Origin: Gammaproteobacteria bacterium | GTDB lineage: Bacteria > Pseudomonadota > Gammaproteobacteria > Enterobacterales > Kangiellaceae | Direction of reading: 5' to 3' | Length of the DNA stretch: 5,479 bases | NCBI GenBank assembly: GCA_002401655.1 | Contig: NVTT01000001.1 | Location: forward strand, 6,879 to 12,357 | Shown here: piece after piece, positions 1-5,479 of the stretch | How the letters are laid out: each line of letters starts with the position of its first letter | Numbering within the stretch: the stretch's first letter is position 1 | Position numbers and translations under genes: made by a program | Notes under the pieces: generated by a model | Seen by the model: only the letters and a program-made list of their open reading frames with translations | Database searches by the model: none | What the model was told of the DNA's origin: nothing

Positions 1-34
1 ATTAGACTTTTAAAATAAAAACAAAGGGATAACC

Positions 35-109
35 ATTCTCTAATTAAAAATAGGGAATTACGGCCCCCTTCAAGGGGGTTACAAACAAAACCACGTTCTA
101 AGAACGTGG
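35..109. other. Cluster of three hairpins; candidate IS200/IS605-type element end, structured RNA or terminator
   Basis: Three stem-loops lie in a row. The first pairs 35-42 with 51-58 (8 bp including one G-U, loop 43-50). The second pairs 64-69 with 73-78 (CCCCCT/AGGGGG, loop TCA). The third pairs 91-98 with 102-109 (CCACGTTC/GAACGTGG, loop TAA, perfect 8 bp). The GC-rich stems contrast with AT-rich flanks. The last hairpin, preceded by CAAACAAAA and followed by ATAATTTGCT, resembles the subterminal palindromes at right ends of IS200/IS605 elements, where the omega RNA of TnpB also ends. That is resemblance only, and no transposase gene is visible. Read on the minus strand, the third hairpin is followed by TTTTGTTTGT, so it could be an intrinsic terminator for leftward transcription, but no leftward gene lies to its right for thousands of bases. 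A terminator for an unseen upstream gene is also possible, although no T-run follows on the plus strand. Confidence 0.4.
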
Positions 110-291
110 ATAATTTGCTAAATGAAACAATTTTGTTTAAATATCTCGCCTAAGTCCGTGACTTTTAAAGAAAAATAGTCTATTTATTAGTGTTGCGGTG
201 ACTAATTTTTAATAAAAGAGTTAAATACATCATCATTTTGCTCATGATACAAAAAATATGACGATTATCCGCATAAAATAGGTCACATTCT

Positions 292-300
292 TGGTATAAT
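292..300 (+). promoter_or_regulatory. Extended -10 promoter of the PilZ-like gene
   Basis: TGGTATAAT matches the sigma-70 extended -10 element (TGnTATAAT) perfectly. No good -35 hexamer lies 16-18 bases upstream, which is tolerated by extended -10 promoters. Transcription would start near 306-308, giving a leader of about 40 bases before the ATG at 348. A sigma-54 promoter (GG-N10-GC) does not fit at this site. Confidence 0.6.
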
Positions 301-306
301 TTGTTT

Positions 307-329
307 GCTGACCATCATCCTTAGTCAGC
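307..329 (+). other. 5' UTR hairpin just upstream of the ribosome binding site
   Basis: GCTGAC (307-312) and GTCAGC (324-329) form a perfect 6-bp stem with an 11-base loop. It would lie at the very 5' end of a transcript from the extended -10 promoter and stops five bases before the ribosome binding site. A stabilising 5' end structure or an operator dyad are both possible. Nothing in the sequence decides between them. Confidence 0.4.
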
Positions 330-333
330 TGTT

Positions 334-339
334 AAGGGA
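334..339 (+). promoter_or_regulatory. Ribosome binding site deciding the start at 348
   Basis: AAGGGA lies 8 bases before the ATG at 348, a near-ideal spacing. A competing ATG at 344 is only 4 bases away and opens a five-codon frame that stops at 359-361 inside the real gene. The site therefore supports 348 as the true start. Confidence 0.65.
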
Positions 340-347
340 TTTTATGA

Positions 348-2213
348 ATGAAGCAAGGTAGTTCAGGATTAACAGTTCGCGAGTTGAGGCCTAATTTTAG
401 GCCCTCCGTTGAACTTTCAACAAAAAAAATTCAAAGGTGGGTAGAAGAGCTGCCTGCTGCTAACTTGAGCGATAGCTCAAGGAGTACTTATCGTCTTTTG
501 GTCGAAACTAATCAATCTATATTAAACCCTGAATTACGTTTTTCCATCTTAAACCTTTTAGAACCAATAGCTCGAAGATTATCAGACGCACTAGAAAAGA
601 AATTTATTAGCAAGCACATTGCTCTCACCGAAAAACAAAAAAAGATTGCTGCACTGGTTCAAGCAATACAAACTGAATTGTCGCTTGGTTATCATGCAAC
701 GATTGAGTCGCTACTAATAGAAGACTCAAAAAAATCGACTAAAAAATTATTGGCAGCAGCTACTGGAATGGCAGTCAAATATCACGGTCTCATTATCTTA
801 CGTTGTTATCAATTATACGCTTCTGTACCTAATCGTTTATGGCGTGAGCTTTATTCGCTCTATCAATTAGCTATTCGAAATAATATCGAAAAAATGACAT
901 TTAAGGTTCCTCGTCAAGAATTTGAACATAGCGTTAAAAGCAATTTCACTCAGATCTTATTGATGAGCATTGCTAACCCTTATCAATTAAGACAAAAAGA
1001 AATCGAGACTCTATGGACAATGTTACCGGCGTATATTGAACTGGTATCACTTGAGGCACATGCGTTTAATAAACATCATTTTATAATAGATCTTAATAGT
1101 GCAAAAGCACCCATCTTAAAAAGCTTGTACAGCCCCAGTGATGGGGAGTCGTGTATTAAACTTTCGGTTTCAGGGTTAGTCGAGCGATTCAAAAAAGAAA
1201 TTTTAGAGAATAAAAAAGAACAATCAATCAATTCTGAAAAATCCATGATTTATAAACACTTGTTGCATTGTTGGAATCAAGGTACTCAAAGAAATTTTGC
1301 TAGAACGGCATGTAATGATCCAATCCGAGTAACTATTGGTTTAGCCACTACTCACTTTCTGCTCACTGAAAATGAAATGAGAAGAAACGCGAACCTTATG
1401 GAGGAGCCTCCAACTGAAGGATTTTCTACCAACAAAACGCTTGATGCTATGGAAGGAAGTTTAAAGAATGCTACTTTGACTGAAATGGCAGAGGAAAAAA
1501 GCAAATTAGAAGCAAGCTTAGATCGAAATTATTTAAGTACATCGGCTGAAACAAGTAAGGATGTGTGGGCAAAACTGTATCGACCTGAGCAAGAGAAAAA
1601 AGTAAAAGAAGTGACTGTATTAACCGGGGCAAGAAGCCGTGATTCGATTGTAAGAGATGCATACCGAATACAAACCTGTAGTTTGGTCAATATTAGTCCA
1701 GGTGGATATTGCATTCAACTATCTGCAGATGAGCTTCCTAAAAATGCTCAAACGGGTGAAATTTTAGGTTTTGTGGATACGGCTTCCGACGGTTTTTTAC
1801 AGTGGAGTATAGGCGTTGTACGTTGGGTGAAACGACAAGTTAAAGATAATACCGTTCAAATGGGTATTCAACTGCTAGCACCTGATGCCAAATCTATTAA
1901 TATTCAACTTAAAAATAGCAGGGGTCAAGAAAATAAATTTCAACGTTCTTTATTATTGCCTGCATTGACCGGCGTAGGCTTGTCTGCCACGGTGATTACA
2001 AATCCACTATCATTCACTTTAAATAGTAAAGTTTGTATTGCAGAGTATGCAGAAGAGTATATGGTAAGGCTTAGCAAAGAAGTTAGTTCATCCGCTAGTT
2101 TTAGGCAGTTTGCATTTGACAAAATAAGTACGCACACAGCGTTAAAAAAGCCTAAGCTAAACGCAATTAATAAAGTTGACCCAGATTTAGATGGCGTATG
2201 GGATTTAATATAA
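348..2213 (+). CDS. PilZ-like domain protein, probable c-di-GMP effector, encoded upstream of fimX
   Basis: This 621-residue protein has no signal peptide or clear membrane segment, so it should be cytoplasmic. Residues about 20-420 look mostly alpha-helical and start with a region (20-90) rich in Leu/Arg helices that I recognise as typical of large PilZ-containing proteins of gammaproteobacteria. Residues about 350-420 are charged and linker-like. A PilZ-like barrel follows at about 430-515. Its N448-I-S-P-G-G453 fits the (D/N)xSxxG c-di-GMP motif, and SIGVVRW (487-493) and MGIQLL (505-510) are typical later PilZ strands. An RxxxR candidate is R436-R440, but it is only 7 residues before N448, closer than usual, so the Arg ligands may be atypical. 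Residues 530-621 form a further beta-rich segment, perhaps a second barrel. The gene has its own promoter and lies 231 bases before fimX on the same strand. I infer a c-di-GMP receptor that may act with FimX in pilus control. The exact function is unknown and no established gene name is known to me. Confidence 0.8.
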   Translation: MKQGSSGLTVRELRPNFRPSVELSTKKIQRWVEELPAANLSDSSRSTYRLLVETNQSILNPELRFSILNLLEPIARRLSDALEKKFISKHIALTEKQKKIAALVQAIQTELSLGYHATIESLLIEDSKKSTKKLLAAATGMAVKYHGLIILRCYQLYASVPNRLWRELYSLYQLAIRNNIEKMTFKVPRQEFEHSVKSNFTQILLMSIANPYQLRQKEIETLWTMLPAYIELVSLEAHAFNKHHFIIDLNSAKAPILKSLYSPSDGESCIKLSVSGLVERFKKEILENKKEQSINSEKSMIYKHLLHCWNQGTQRNFARTACNDPIRVTIGLATTHFLLTENEMRRNANLMEEPPTEGFSTNKTLDAMEGSLKNATLTEMAEEKSKLEASLDRNYLSTSAETSKDVWAKLYRPEQEKKVKEVTVLTGARSRDSIVRDAYRIQTCSLVNISPGGYCIQLSADELPKNAQTGEILGFVDTASDGFLQWSIGVVRWVKRQVKDNTVQMGIQLLAPDAKSINIQLKNSRGQENKFQRSLLLPALTGVGLSATVITNPLSFTLNSKVCIAEYAEEYMVRLSKEVSSSASFRQFAFDKISTHTALKKPKLNAINKVDPDLDGVWDLI

Positions 2214-2332
2214 CATGTAGTGCGCTTTTACTAACATAATGAATAATGAAACTGGGTATGCTTGATCAATTGTTCTGCTTTGCTAATCATTAAAAGCATG
2301 AAAAAAAAGCTACTGAAATGGGTTTGACTTAG

Positions 2333-2362
2333 TTACAATTAACCAAATAAATTTTATATAAT
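2333..2362 (+). promoter_or_regulatory. Candidate sigma-70 promoter of fimX
   Basis: A perfect TATAAT lies at 2357-2362. The best -35 at acceptable spacing is TTACAA at 2333-2338 (18-base spacer), which is weak. A much better -35, TTGACT at 2324-2329, is too far from this -10 (27 bases) but could pair with TAAATT at 2348-2353 (18-base spacer). In AT-rich DNA a TATAAT can occur by chance, so the call is moderate. The leader would be about 75 bases long. Confidence 0.4.
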
Positions 2363-2394
2363 AAAGAATTCCTCTTTGTTACGGTGAAGAGTTA

Positions 2395-2418
2395 ATAGAC
2401 TACTAATTTTGAGTCTAT
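2395..2418 (+). other. 5' UTR hairpin upstream of fimX
   Basis: ATAGACT (2395-2401) and AGTCTAT (2412-2418) form a perfect 7-bp stem with a 10-base loop, ending 7 bases before the ribosome binding site. The placement mirrors the hairpin before the PilZ-like gene, although the stem sequences differ. It could be a protein-binding dyad or an RNA structure affecting translation or stability. Confidence 0.4.
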
Positions 2419-2425
2419 CAAGAAT

Positions 2426-2431
2426 AAAGGA
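2426..2431 (+). promoter_or_regulatory. Ribosome binding site of fimX with long spacing
   Basis: AAAGGA is the only Shine-Dalgarno-like sequence before the ATG at 2445. The spacing of 13 bases, including a run of six T residues, is longer than the usual 5-9. The start is still secure: an in-frame TAA at 2439-2441 excludes upstream starts, and the N-terminus (KTIHLLLLEPS) aligns with the beginning of known FimX proteins as I remember them. Confidence 0.5.
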
Positions 2432-2444
2432 TTTTTTCTAAACG

Positions 2445-4514
2445 ATGACAACCGACATCAAAACTATACACCTTTTGTTGCTAGAACCTTCCTCTAACCA
2501 CGCAGAAGAAATCATTAATGCGCTTAGAAATCGCGGATATGCGGTTAGAGCAACACAAGTATTATCGCAAGAAGAGTTAATTCAGGCGTTAGAAAAGCAA
2601 GTTTCTGACTTACTATTGGCTATACCTGAGCATCATGCCCTGCCAGCAAAACAAGCGATTGAACAGATTGCACAGTTTGGAAGGGATATTCCGGTAATTG
2701 TGATGTTTGAGCAATTAACCGATGAAAATCTTATAGAAGCATTAACTTACGGAGCAAGCAATACATCGAGCCATAAGAATCTTGATATGCTTTGCTTGCG
2801 CGTAGAAAAAGAGTTGGCACATCTGGAAGTACGTCGAGCGAAAACCCAAGCAGAACTCGCTTTAAGGTCAAGTGAAAAACGTTGTTCATTATTATTAGAT
2901 AGTTCAAGAGATGCTATCGCTTATATTCATGACGGAATGCATGTTTATGCAAATAAAGCTTATTTAGAATTATTCGGATATACCGATCACGATGAAATTC
3001 TCTGCGTGCCTGCGCTGGATACGATAGATAAAAAATACCAAGGCGAATTTAAAAAGCATCTTAAAGAAATGGCGCTCGATCATGATCAGCATAATTTCTC
3101 CTTTTCTGGCGCTAAAGCAGATGGCGAAGTATTTGAAGCGATAATGTCATTATCGCAAGCACATTTTGAAGATGAAAATTGTACGCAAATTTTAATAAGA
3201 GAAGAAACAGACAGTGCAGAACTTGAGGAAAAGCTGAAGGAAATTAGCGCATTGGACACGGTAACGGATCTTTATAACAAAATATATTTTGCGGAACAAA
3301 TCCAACTGACACAAGCAAGGGCTATTGAAAAATCTTGTACTTATAATTTGCTTTATATTGAATATGATCAACATAATAAAATTCGTGGAGAGTACGGAAT
3401 TCCTGGTGTTGATTCCGTGACTTTGGAGTGCGCTAATTGGCTGAGCAGTCGAGTTGATGAAAGTTATACGCTAGCTCGATTAACAGACCATGCGTTTGGA
3501 ATATTAATTGAAGACAAATCAAGCAAAATTGCTAGAGATTTGGCTAAACGATTATGTGAATCGATTAAAGAACATTTATTTGATGTGGAAGGTCATACTC
3601 ATACCGTTACTTTTAGTATTGGAATCTGTCCAATAAGTGACGAGAACTCCGATCCTAACCGTTATATTAGTGACGCCCAAAGTGCTGCTGGGCGTTTAGA
3701 AAATGGCGATGGATTTAAGGTTTTTAATAAGGCTGTCGCGAATATTGCTGAAGGCGTCGATAAAAAACTGGTGGATCAAGTTCAAGATGCTATTGATGCA
3801 GGTCGTATCAAGTTACTGTTTCAACCAATTGTTAAATTGCATGGCGAAGAAAGACCCTTATATCAGGCTCTGTTACGTTTAACGACAGAAGAAGGCAAAG
3901 AAATAAGTGCCGATCAAGTATTCCCGATTGCTAGGATGGTAGGTTTAGGTGTCAAACTAGATAAATGGATTATTAGCCAAGCGCTTCGCTCTGTAAAAAA
4001 TAGCAAAAATGATAATTTACAAATTTTTGTTCACCTATCCAGTGTTTCTTTGATTGATGATTCCATAGCAGACTTCATTGATAAAACCTTTAGAACCAGC
4101 AAATTAGAAAAAAACAGATTGATATTTCAATTTGATGAGGAAGATGCCGCAAATCATTTAAAACGCGTTATCGCATTAACTGCAAACCTAAGAAGCAAAG
4201 GATATGTTTGTTGCTTGTCTAAATTTGGCTCAGATATTGAGCAGGTTCAGCTGATTGATCAACTCGATGTAGACTACGTTAAAATATCCGATAAAATTAG
4301 CGAAAATTTACATTTAGATCCTGAAGCTTCCGCTAGAATTCAATCTCTACTCGATGAAATACATAACCGTGATAAATTAAGTATTATTCCTAAAGTTGAA
4401 GAAGCCGCCATGTTAGCCGCTTTGTGGCCAATGAATGTGCGTTATATTCAAGGGTATTATTTGCAACGGCCCAGTACAAAGTTAGATTATGATTTTTCTT
4501 CAAGTGGATTTTAA
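2445..4514 (+). CDS. fimX: FimX-like degenerate REC-PAS-GGDEF-EAL c-di-GMP receptor controlling type IV pili
   Basis: The 689-residue length and domain order match P. aeruginosa FimX (about 691). Residues 8-125 form a receiver-like domain without the phospho-acceptor Asp: the strand reads DLLLAIP (55-61). A PAS domain spans about 145-255, beginning LLLDSSRDAIAYIHDGMHVYANKAY in two stretches at 149-173. The GGDEF domain spans about 262-430, with TDHAF (347-351) replacing GGDEF, so cyclase activity is not expected. The EAL domain spans about 440-689: LLFQPI (457-462), QAL (474-476) instead of EAL, FVHLSS (528-533) with His for the metal-binding Asn, FQFDE (561-565), and SKFG (592-595) instead of DDFG. 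Lys613, Glu652 and Gln669 remain. Phosphodiesterase activity is thus unlikely, while the c-di-GMP contact motif LLRL (476-479) is kept. FimX proteins bind c-di-GMP and promote pilus assembly and twitching, in xanthomonads through PilZ and the ATPase PilB. The gene converges with serB across 50 bases. Confidence 0.93.
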   Translation: MTTDIKTIHLLLLEPSSNHAEEIINALRNRGYAVRATQVLSQEELIQALEKQVSDLLLAIPEHHALPAKQAIEQIAQFGRDIPVIVMFEQLTDENLIEALTYGASNTSSHKNLDMLCLRVEKELAHLEVRRAKTQAELALRSSEKRCSLLLDSSRDAIAYIHDGMHVYANKAYLELFGYTDHDEILCVPALDTIDKKYQGEFKKHLKEMALDHDQHNFSFSGAKADGEVFEAIMSLSQAHFEDENCTQILIREETDSAELEEKLKEISALDTVTDLYNKIYFAEQIQLTQARAIEKSCTYNLLYIEYDQHNKIRGEYGIPGVDSVTLECANWLSSRVDESYTLARLTDHAFGILIEDKSSKIARDLAKRLCESIKEHLFDVEGHTHTVTFSIGICPISDENSDPNRYISDAQSAAGRLENGDGFKVFNKAVANIAEGVDKKLVDQVQDAIDAGRIKLLFQPIVKLHGEERPLYQALLRLTTEEGKEISADQVFPIARMVGLGVKLDKWIISQALRSVKNSKNDNLQIFVHLSSVSLIDDSIADFIDKTFRTSKLEKNRLIFQFDEEDAANHLKRVIALTANLRSKGYVCCLSKFGSDIEQVQLIDQLDVDYVKISDKISENLHLDPEASARIQSLLDEIHNRDKLSIIPKVEEAAMLAALWPMNVRYIQGYYLQRPSTKLDYDFSSSGF

Positions 4515-4564
4515 CTAGCACTTTTGATAGGTACTTTTAATTAGCCCTTTTAATTTATTGGATG
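4515..4564. repeat. Convergent spacer with three degenerate direct repeats
   Basis: The 50 bases between the fimX and serB stop codons contain three similar units: TAGCACTTTT (4516-4525), TAGGTACTTTT (4528-4538) and TAGCCCTTTT (4542-4551). Each ends in a T4 tract. I see no strong hairpin that would make a standard bidirectional terminator. The repeats may be chance in AT-rich DNA. Confidence 0.35.
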
Positions 4565-5479
4565 TTAATTCGTAAAAACGTTAATTAATCGATCCAAATA
4601 GGTGGTTTTCATTCGTCCACCAGATTCCTTATCAACGGCTGGTTTAGCTCGATAGGCTAAACTAAATCCTGTTTCTTTCATCATCAATAAATCATTGGCT
4701 CCATCTCCAACACTCATTATTTCACTGGTTTGCAAGTTTAATTGTTGTTTTAATTCATTAATAAAATCGGCCTTTGCTTGAGCATCTACGATGTCGCCTA
4801 GCACTTTACCGGTTAATTTGTTTTTTACTATTTCTAAGTCATTGGCTTTTACTTTAAATAAGTTCATTTGTATCGCTAGCTTTTTAACAAAAGGAGTAAA
4901 GCCTCCAGAAACAATAGCGATCTTTATATCTAGGTGATGAGCCCATTTAACTAACCTATCAACACCGGGTGATAATGGAAGACTGTTAGCGATGGTTTCT
5001 ATGGAATCGCTAGACAATCCTTTCAAGCAAGCCACTCGAGTGATCAGACTTTCTGAAAAGTCTATTTCGCCACGCATCGCAGACTCTGTCACTTTTGAGA
5101 CTTCACTACCGACATTATGAGATTTTGCCAATTCATCAATTACTTCAATTTGTATAAAGGTCGAGTCCATATCAAATACGATTAACTTAGGGGGGGATGT
5201 AGCGCCTTTTGGCCAAACTAAATAATCAAATGAAGTTTGCTGAATCAGCTTTTGTAAAAATATTTGTAAGTCTTGTTGTTTTATAAAACAATTCCAAATT
5301 AGAGAATTATCTCGATTGATTTTTGAAAAGAGCATTTGATGTTCGGTATTACTCAGTATCTTTTTAAAATCATTATCTTGTGCGGATTCTGCTAAATTTG
5401 AGAATAAAGATATTTTAACGATTGTGGTACTATTTAAAAAAATAGTTTTATAAGATGAATTATCGCTTACGCTTTTCCA
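4565..5479 (-). CDS. serB: Phosphoserine phosphatase SerB, 5' end probably beyond the window
   Basis: This cytoplasmic HAD-superfamily enzyme catalyses the last step of serine biosynthesis, hydrolysing O-phosphoserine to serine and phosphate. Numbered from an internal Met encoded at 5333-5335, the motifs are D55-M-D57-S-T59 (Asp nucleophile and acid/base), Glu64 in IEVIDELA, S143-G-G (motif II), Lys188 (motif III) and GDGAND at 210-215 (Mg-binding motif IV). A start at that Met would give 256 residues, but no Shine-Dalgarno sequence precedes it. The same frame stays open for 48 more codons to the window edge with no ATG, GTG or TTG, adding residues such as STTIVKISLF. E. coli SerB has about 322 residues with an N-terminal regulatory-type region, so I infer that the real start lies roughly 20 or more codons outside. 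The stop at 4565-4567 faces the fimX stop. Adjacency to fimX resembles that in Pseudomonas, as I recall it. Confidence 0.93.
   Translation of the reverse strand, partial: WKSVSDNSSYKTIFLNSTTIVKISLFSNLAESAQDNDFKKILSNTEHQMLFSKINRDNSLIWNCFIKQQDLQIFLQKLIQQTSFDYLVWPKGATSPPKLIVFDMDSTFIQIEVIDELAKSHNVGSEVSKVTESAMRGEIDFSESLITRVACLKGLSSDSIETIANSLPLSPGVDRLVKWAHHLDIKIAIVSGGFTPFVKKLAIQMNLFKVKANDLEIVKNKLTGKVLGDIVDAQAKADFINELKQQLNLQTSEIMSVGDGANDLLMMKETGFSLAYRAKPAVDKESGGRMKTTYLDRLINVFTN

Larger units (their letters stand above)
1..347. other. Non-coding leader region upstream of the PilZ-like gene
   Basis: I see no convincing gene in this stretch. The left third (35-109) holds three consecutive hairpins, described separately. 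Positions 110-290 are AT-rich with only minor dyads: AAACAA/TTGTTT around 125-138 and ATCAT/ATGAT at 232-236 and 244-248. The longest start-to-stop run I followed on the plus strand is an 18-codon frame at 122-178, which has no ribosome binding site and is not credible. The right end carries the promoter, 5' UTR hairpin and ribosome binding site of the next gene. Any gene upstream must end before the window begins, because I could not recognise a C-terminus in 1-60. Confidence 0.7.
2214..2444 (+). other. Spacer between the PilZ-like gene and fimX
   Basis: This 231-base AT-rich spacer shows no gene. I see no convincing terminator after the stop at 2211-2213. A 6-bp stem (TGCTTT at 2276-2281 with AAAGCA at 2293-2298) is followed by A residues rather than T residues on the coding strand. 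Read-through from the PilZ-like gene into fimX is therefore possible, in addition to transcription from the candidate local promoter. Confidence 0.5.

Noticed and set aside
122..178. Plus-strand frame of 18 codons starting ATGAAACAA
   Set aside because: No ribosome binding site precedes it, it is very short, and the composition is that of AT-rich intergenic DNA.
293..308. Sigma-54 promoter overlapping the extended -10 element
   Set aside because: The GG at 293-294 is followed by GC at 307-308 after 12 bases, not the required 10.
110..347. c-di-GMP riboswitch upstream of the PilZ-like gene
   Set aside because: This would be an attractive feedback device, but I could not find the conserved GEMM aptamer core or its tetraloop/receptor elements here or in 2214-2444.
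1471..1714. Minus-strand open frames inside the PilZ-like gene
   Set aside because: They overlap a long, well-supported plus-strand gene and show no recognisable protein features.
1940..2137. Minus-strand frame of about 65 codons opposite the end of the PilZ-like gene
   Set aside because: Lies entirely antisense to a coding region and has no supporting motifs.
2276..2298. Terminator after the PilZ-like gene
   Set aside because: The 6-bp stem is AT-rich and is followed by an A-run rather than a T-run on the transcribed strand.
3192..3374. Minus-strand frame of 60 codons inside fimX
   Set aside because: Antisense shadow of a clearly conserved protein region.
4561..4590. Hairpin around CGTAAAAACG at the end of serB as a terminator
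   Set aside because: Only a 3-bp CG-containing core pairs in register, and the AT flanks are out of register by two bases. It lies within the last codons of serB and is too weak to call.

Overview
The window comes from an AT-rich gammaproteobacterium with type IV pili and cyclic-di-GMP signalling. This is inferred from protein content: a close FimX homologue and a SerB homologue sit side by side. As I recall, fimX and serB are also neighbours in Pseudomonas aeruginosa (PA4959 and PA4960). The low GC content argues against Pseudomonas itself. I cannot name the genus.

Layout: 1-347 is non-coding. Its left part (35-109) packs three hairpins into 75 bases, with GC-rich stems that stand out from the surroundings. 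Its right part ends in an extended -10 promoter, a short 5' UTR hairpin and a good ribosome binding site. 348-2213 (+) encodes a 621-residue soluble protein with a long, probably helical N-terminal region, a PilZ-like c-di-GMP-binding barrel around residues 430-515, and a further C-terminal segment. 2214-2444 is a spacer with a candidate promoter and a second 5' UTR hairpin. 2445-4514 (+) encodes a 689-residue REC-PAS-GGDEF-EAL protein of the FimX type, in which all the catalytic or phospho-acceptor motifs I checked are degenerate. 4515-4564 is a 50-base convergent spacer. 4565 to the right edge (-) is serB, encoding phosphoserine phosphatase; its reading frame stays open through position 5479, so its true start is probably outside the window.

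Working together: the two rightward genes form a likely c-di-GMP receptor pair. FimX homologues bind c-di-GMP through a dead EAL domain and control type IV pilus assembly and twitching motility. The upstream PilZ-like protein is a second probable c-di-GMP effector and a candidate functional partner. serB is a serine-biosynthesis gene, probably linked by conserved neighbourhood rather than by function. The least explained parts are the hairpin cluster at the left edge and the uncharacterised PilZ-like protein.
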